Source: Sulfurimonadaceae bacterium (GTDB lineage: Bacteria; Campylobacterota; Campylobacteria; Campylobacterales; Sulfurimonadaceae). From it: 5,998 nt of DNA. Shown here one piece after another: positions 5,204 to 5,998 of the stretch. Within the stretch, counting starts at the first letter, position 1. Every line of letters starts with the position of its first letter. The stretch is from assembly GCA_028685945.1 (NCBI GenBank), contig JAQUCZ010000079.1, positions 1-5,998 on the forward strand, given 5' to 3'. Position numbers and translations under genes: made by a program. Under the pieces are notes generated by a model. The model was not told the DNA's origin. It did no database searches and saw only the letters and a program-made list of their open reading frames with translations.

Positions 5204-5781
5204 GCATCCCCGTGGATCATCTTTGAAACGATAGGCTCTTTTGTTTTGACCTCGTGCATCAAAACACCCCCTAGGTGTAAAACGATCGTGCCTATGAGCG
5301 GGAACATGAGAAACTCATGGCTCTCTTTGACCCACCCTATACTTGCTTTTTCGAATCCTAGTGTTTCGTGAAAATACAAAATCGCGCCGCTGAGGGCTAG
5401 AAGCGCTATACAAAGGCATAAAAGAACATGTACCCCTTTTTTGAGTTTCTCCTCTTTGGGAGCTTCTAAAAACTGTATAACGGGGTGTTTTGCCTCTTTG
5501 GTAAAAAGCAAAACAAGGCGCAGAAGAATAGAGATGCCCAAGATAGCGGCGAAGATGTAGTGCCACTCCCACATCGGTGCGCGGATCGCTTTTGCGATGG
5601 TTTTAGCGCTCTCTAGCGTGATCTCTACGTCGAGTGCGGCGAGCTTTTCTTGGATGATGAGGGCGTTTGTTTTGTAACTTAAAAAGGTTTTGCGAAGCAA
5701 GACGGTGCATAGCAGTCCGATAACCGAAAATGCCATCGTCCAGTGCCAGATGCGATAAAGCGGCGTGAATTGATTTTTCAT
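5200..5781 (-). CDS. Cytochrome b561-type (cytochrome b/b6-like) four-helix membrane protein
   Basis: A 193-residue inner-membrane protein with four predicted helices at about 13-29, 72-93, 116-137 and 155-176. Candidate haem-b ligands are His13 in RIWHW (helix 1), His74 in WEWHY (helix 2), and His155 and His169 in helix 4, 14 residues apart as expected for this family. The family passes electrons between quinones, c-type cytochromes and dehydrogenases. The helix 1-2 connection (about 33-68) is long and charged. The start at ATG 5781 has AAGGAG at 5789-5794. The stop overlaps that of the acetyltransferase gene on the other strand. No link to nitrogen fixation is shown except position; a partner redox protein may be encoded outside the window. 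The repeat at 5813-5877 separates it from the preceding minus-strand frame. Confidence 0.85.
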   Translation of the reverse strand: MKNQFTPLYRIWHWTMAFSVIGLLCTVLLRKTFLSYKTNALIIQEKLAALDVEITLESAKTIAKAIRAPMWEWHYIFAAILGISILLRLVLLFTKEAKHPVIQFLEAPKEEKLKKGVHVLLCLCIALLALSGAILYFHETLGFEKASIGWVKESHEFLMFPLIGTIVLHLGGVLMHEVKTKEPIVSKMIHGDA

Positions 5782-5812
5782 ATGGGAACTCCTTGTGTTT
5801 ATTGAAGGTGTG

Positions 5813-5877
5813 TTAGATCCTGAATCAAGTTCAGGATGACCGTATTGTCGTCATTGCGAACTTGATTCGTAATCTAA
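5813..5877. repeat. Dispersed palindromic repeat, copy 2 (REP/MITE-like)
   Basis: Two 28-base arms (5813-5840 and 5850-5877) are inverted around a 9-base loop, identical at 22 of 28 positions. Each arm holds a smaller palindrome (CCTGAA/TTCAGG in the left, CGAA/TTCG in the right), so it can fold as a cruciform-like clover. It is related to copy 1 after nifB. It lies 19 bases beyond the ribosome binding site of the cytochrome gene, in its leader. Confidence 0.78.
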
Positions 5878-5901
5878 ATAATAACGTAATGGATGCAAAA
5901 A

Positions 5902-5979
5902 TCAAACACGCAACATCTTTTTTTTAACGCGGTGCCAAAATATTTTTTGTTTGATAGAGAACTCTTTCAAAAATTTCAC
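5902..5979 (-). CDS. Small basic ORF of 25 residues (GTG start), or C-terminus of a longer gene
   Basis: On the minus strand an AAGGAG sequence stands 6 bases before GTG 5977-5979, which opens a 25-codon frame ending in TGA at 5902. The peptide reads MKFLKEFSIKQKIFW and then HRVKKKMLRV; it is very basic, with no signal peptide or membrane segment. The same frame is open to the window edge (RYKEHN before the GTG), so it could equally be the tail of a larger protein. A TAA lies in another frame between the ribosome binding site and the GTG, as expected if an upstream gene ended there. I do not recognise it. Confidence 0.4.
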   Translation of the reverse strand: MKFLKEFSIKQKIFWHRVKKKMLRV

Positions 5980-5998
5980 GTTATGCTCCTTGTATCTT

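Noticed and set aside
1..5998. CRISPR array, tRNA/rRNA, insertion sequence or phage genes
   Set aside because: No regularly spaced direct repeats, no cloverleaf or rRNA-like sequence, and no transposase or integrase motif seen.

Overview
The window is part of a nitrogen-fixation (nif) cluster, with a b-type cytochrome gene at its right side. Two genes are recognised with high confidence: nifB (FeMo-cofactor precursor synthesis) and nifV (homocitrate synthase). The protein style, the strong AGGAG-type ribosome binding sites and the moderate GC content suggest a diazotrophic Campylobacterota (Epsilonproteobacteria) of the Sulfuricurvum/Sulfurospirillum/Arcobacter kind. That taxonomic guess is an inference and was not tested by a search.

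Left part, minus strand (1504 down to 1): a compact three-gene operon. It runs from a small cysteine-rich NifX-like protein (1064-1504), through a SIR2-like protein whose catalytic motifs look degenerate (221-1054), to the first 69 codons of a ClpX-type AAA+ unfoldase that leaves the window (1-208). The gaps are 9 and 12 bases, and each gene has its own Shine-Dalgarno sequence.

Middle, plus strand: a 152-bp divergent control region (1505-1656) holds two imperfect dyads and a degenerate sigma-54-like -24/-12 site pointing at nifB. Then come nifB (1657-3075) and a 206-bp gap made almost entirely of two long palindromes (3094-3160 and 3187-3255). These are followed by nifV (3282-4391) and a two-domain GNAT acetyltransferase (4388-5203) that overlaps nifV by four bases.

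Right part: a four-helix cytochrome b561-type membrane protein on the minus strand (5200-5781) meets the acetyltransferase gene tail to tail, with interlocked stop codons. Upstream of it is a second copy of the palindromic repeat found after nifB (5813-5877). At the edge is the end of a minus-strand reading frame, either a 25-residue small protein starting at GTG or the C-terminus of a larger one.

How it fits together: NifB makes the Fe-S core of the cofactor, NifV makes its homocitrate ligand, and the NifX-like protein is a candidate carrier or storage protein for cofactor intermediates. ClpX2 of Azotobacter vinelandii, a nif-associated ClpX paralogue, is known to control NifB and NifEN levels, so the ClpX-like gene here plausibly does quality control of cofactor assembly. 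The SIR2-like protein lying between the NifX-like protein and ClpX has no assigned role. The NifX-like/SIR2-like/ClpX-like trio, divergent from nifB, is the most interesting possible undescribed module in this window.
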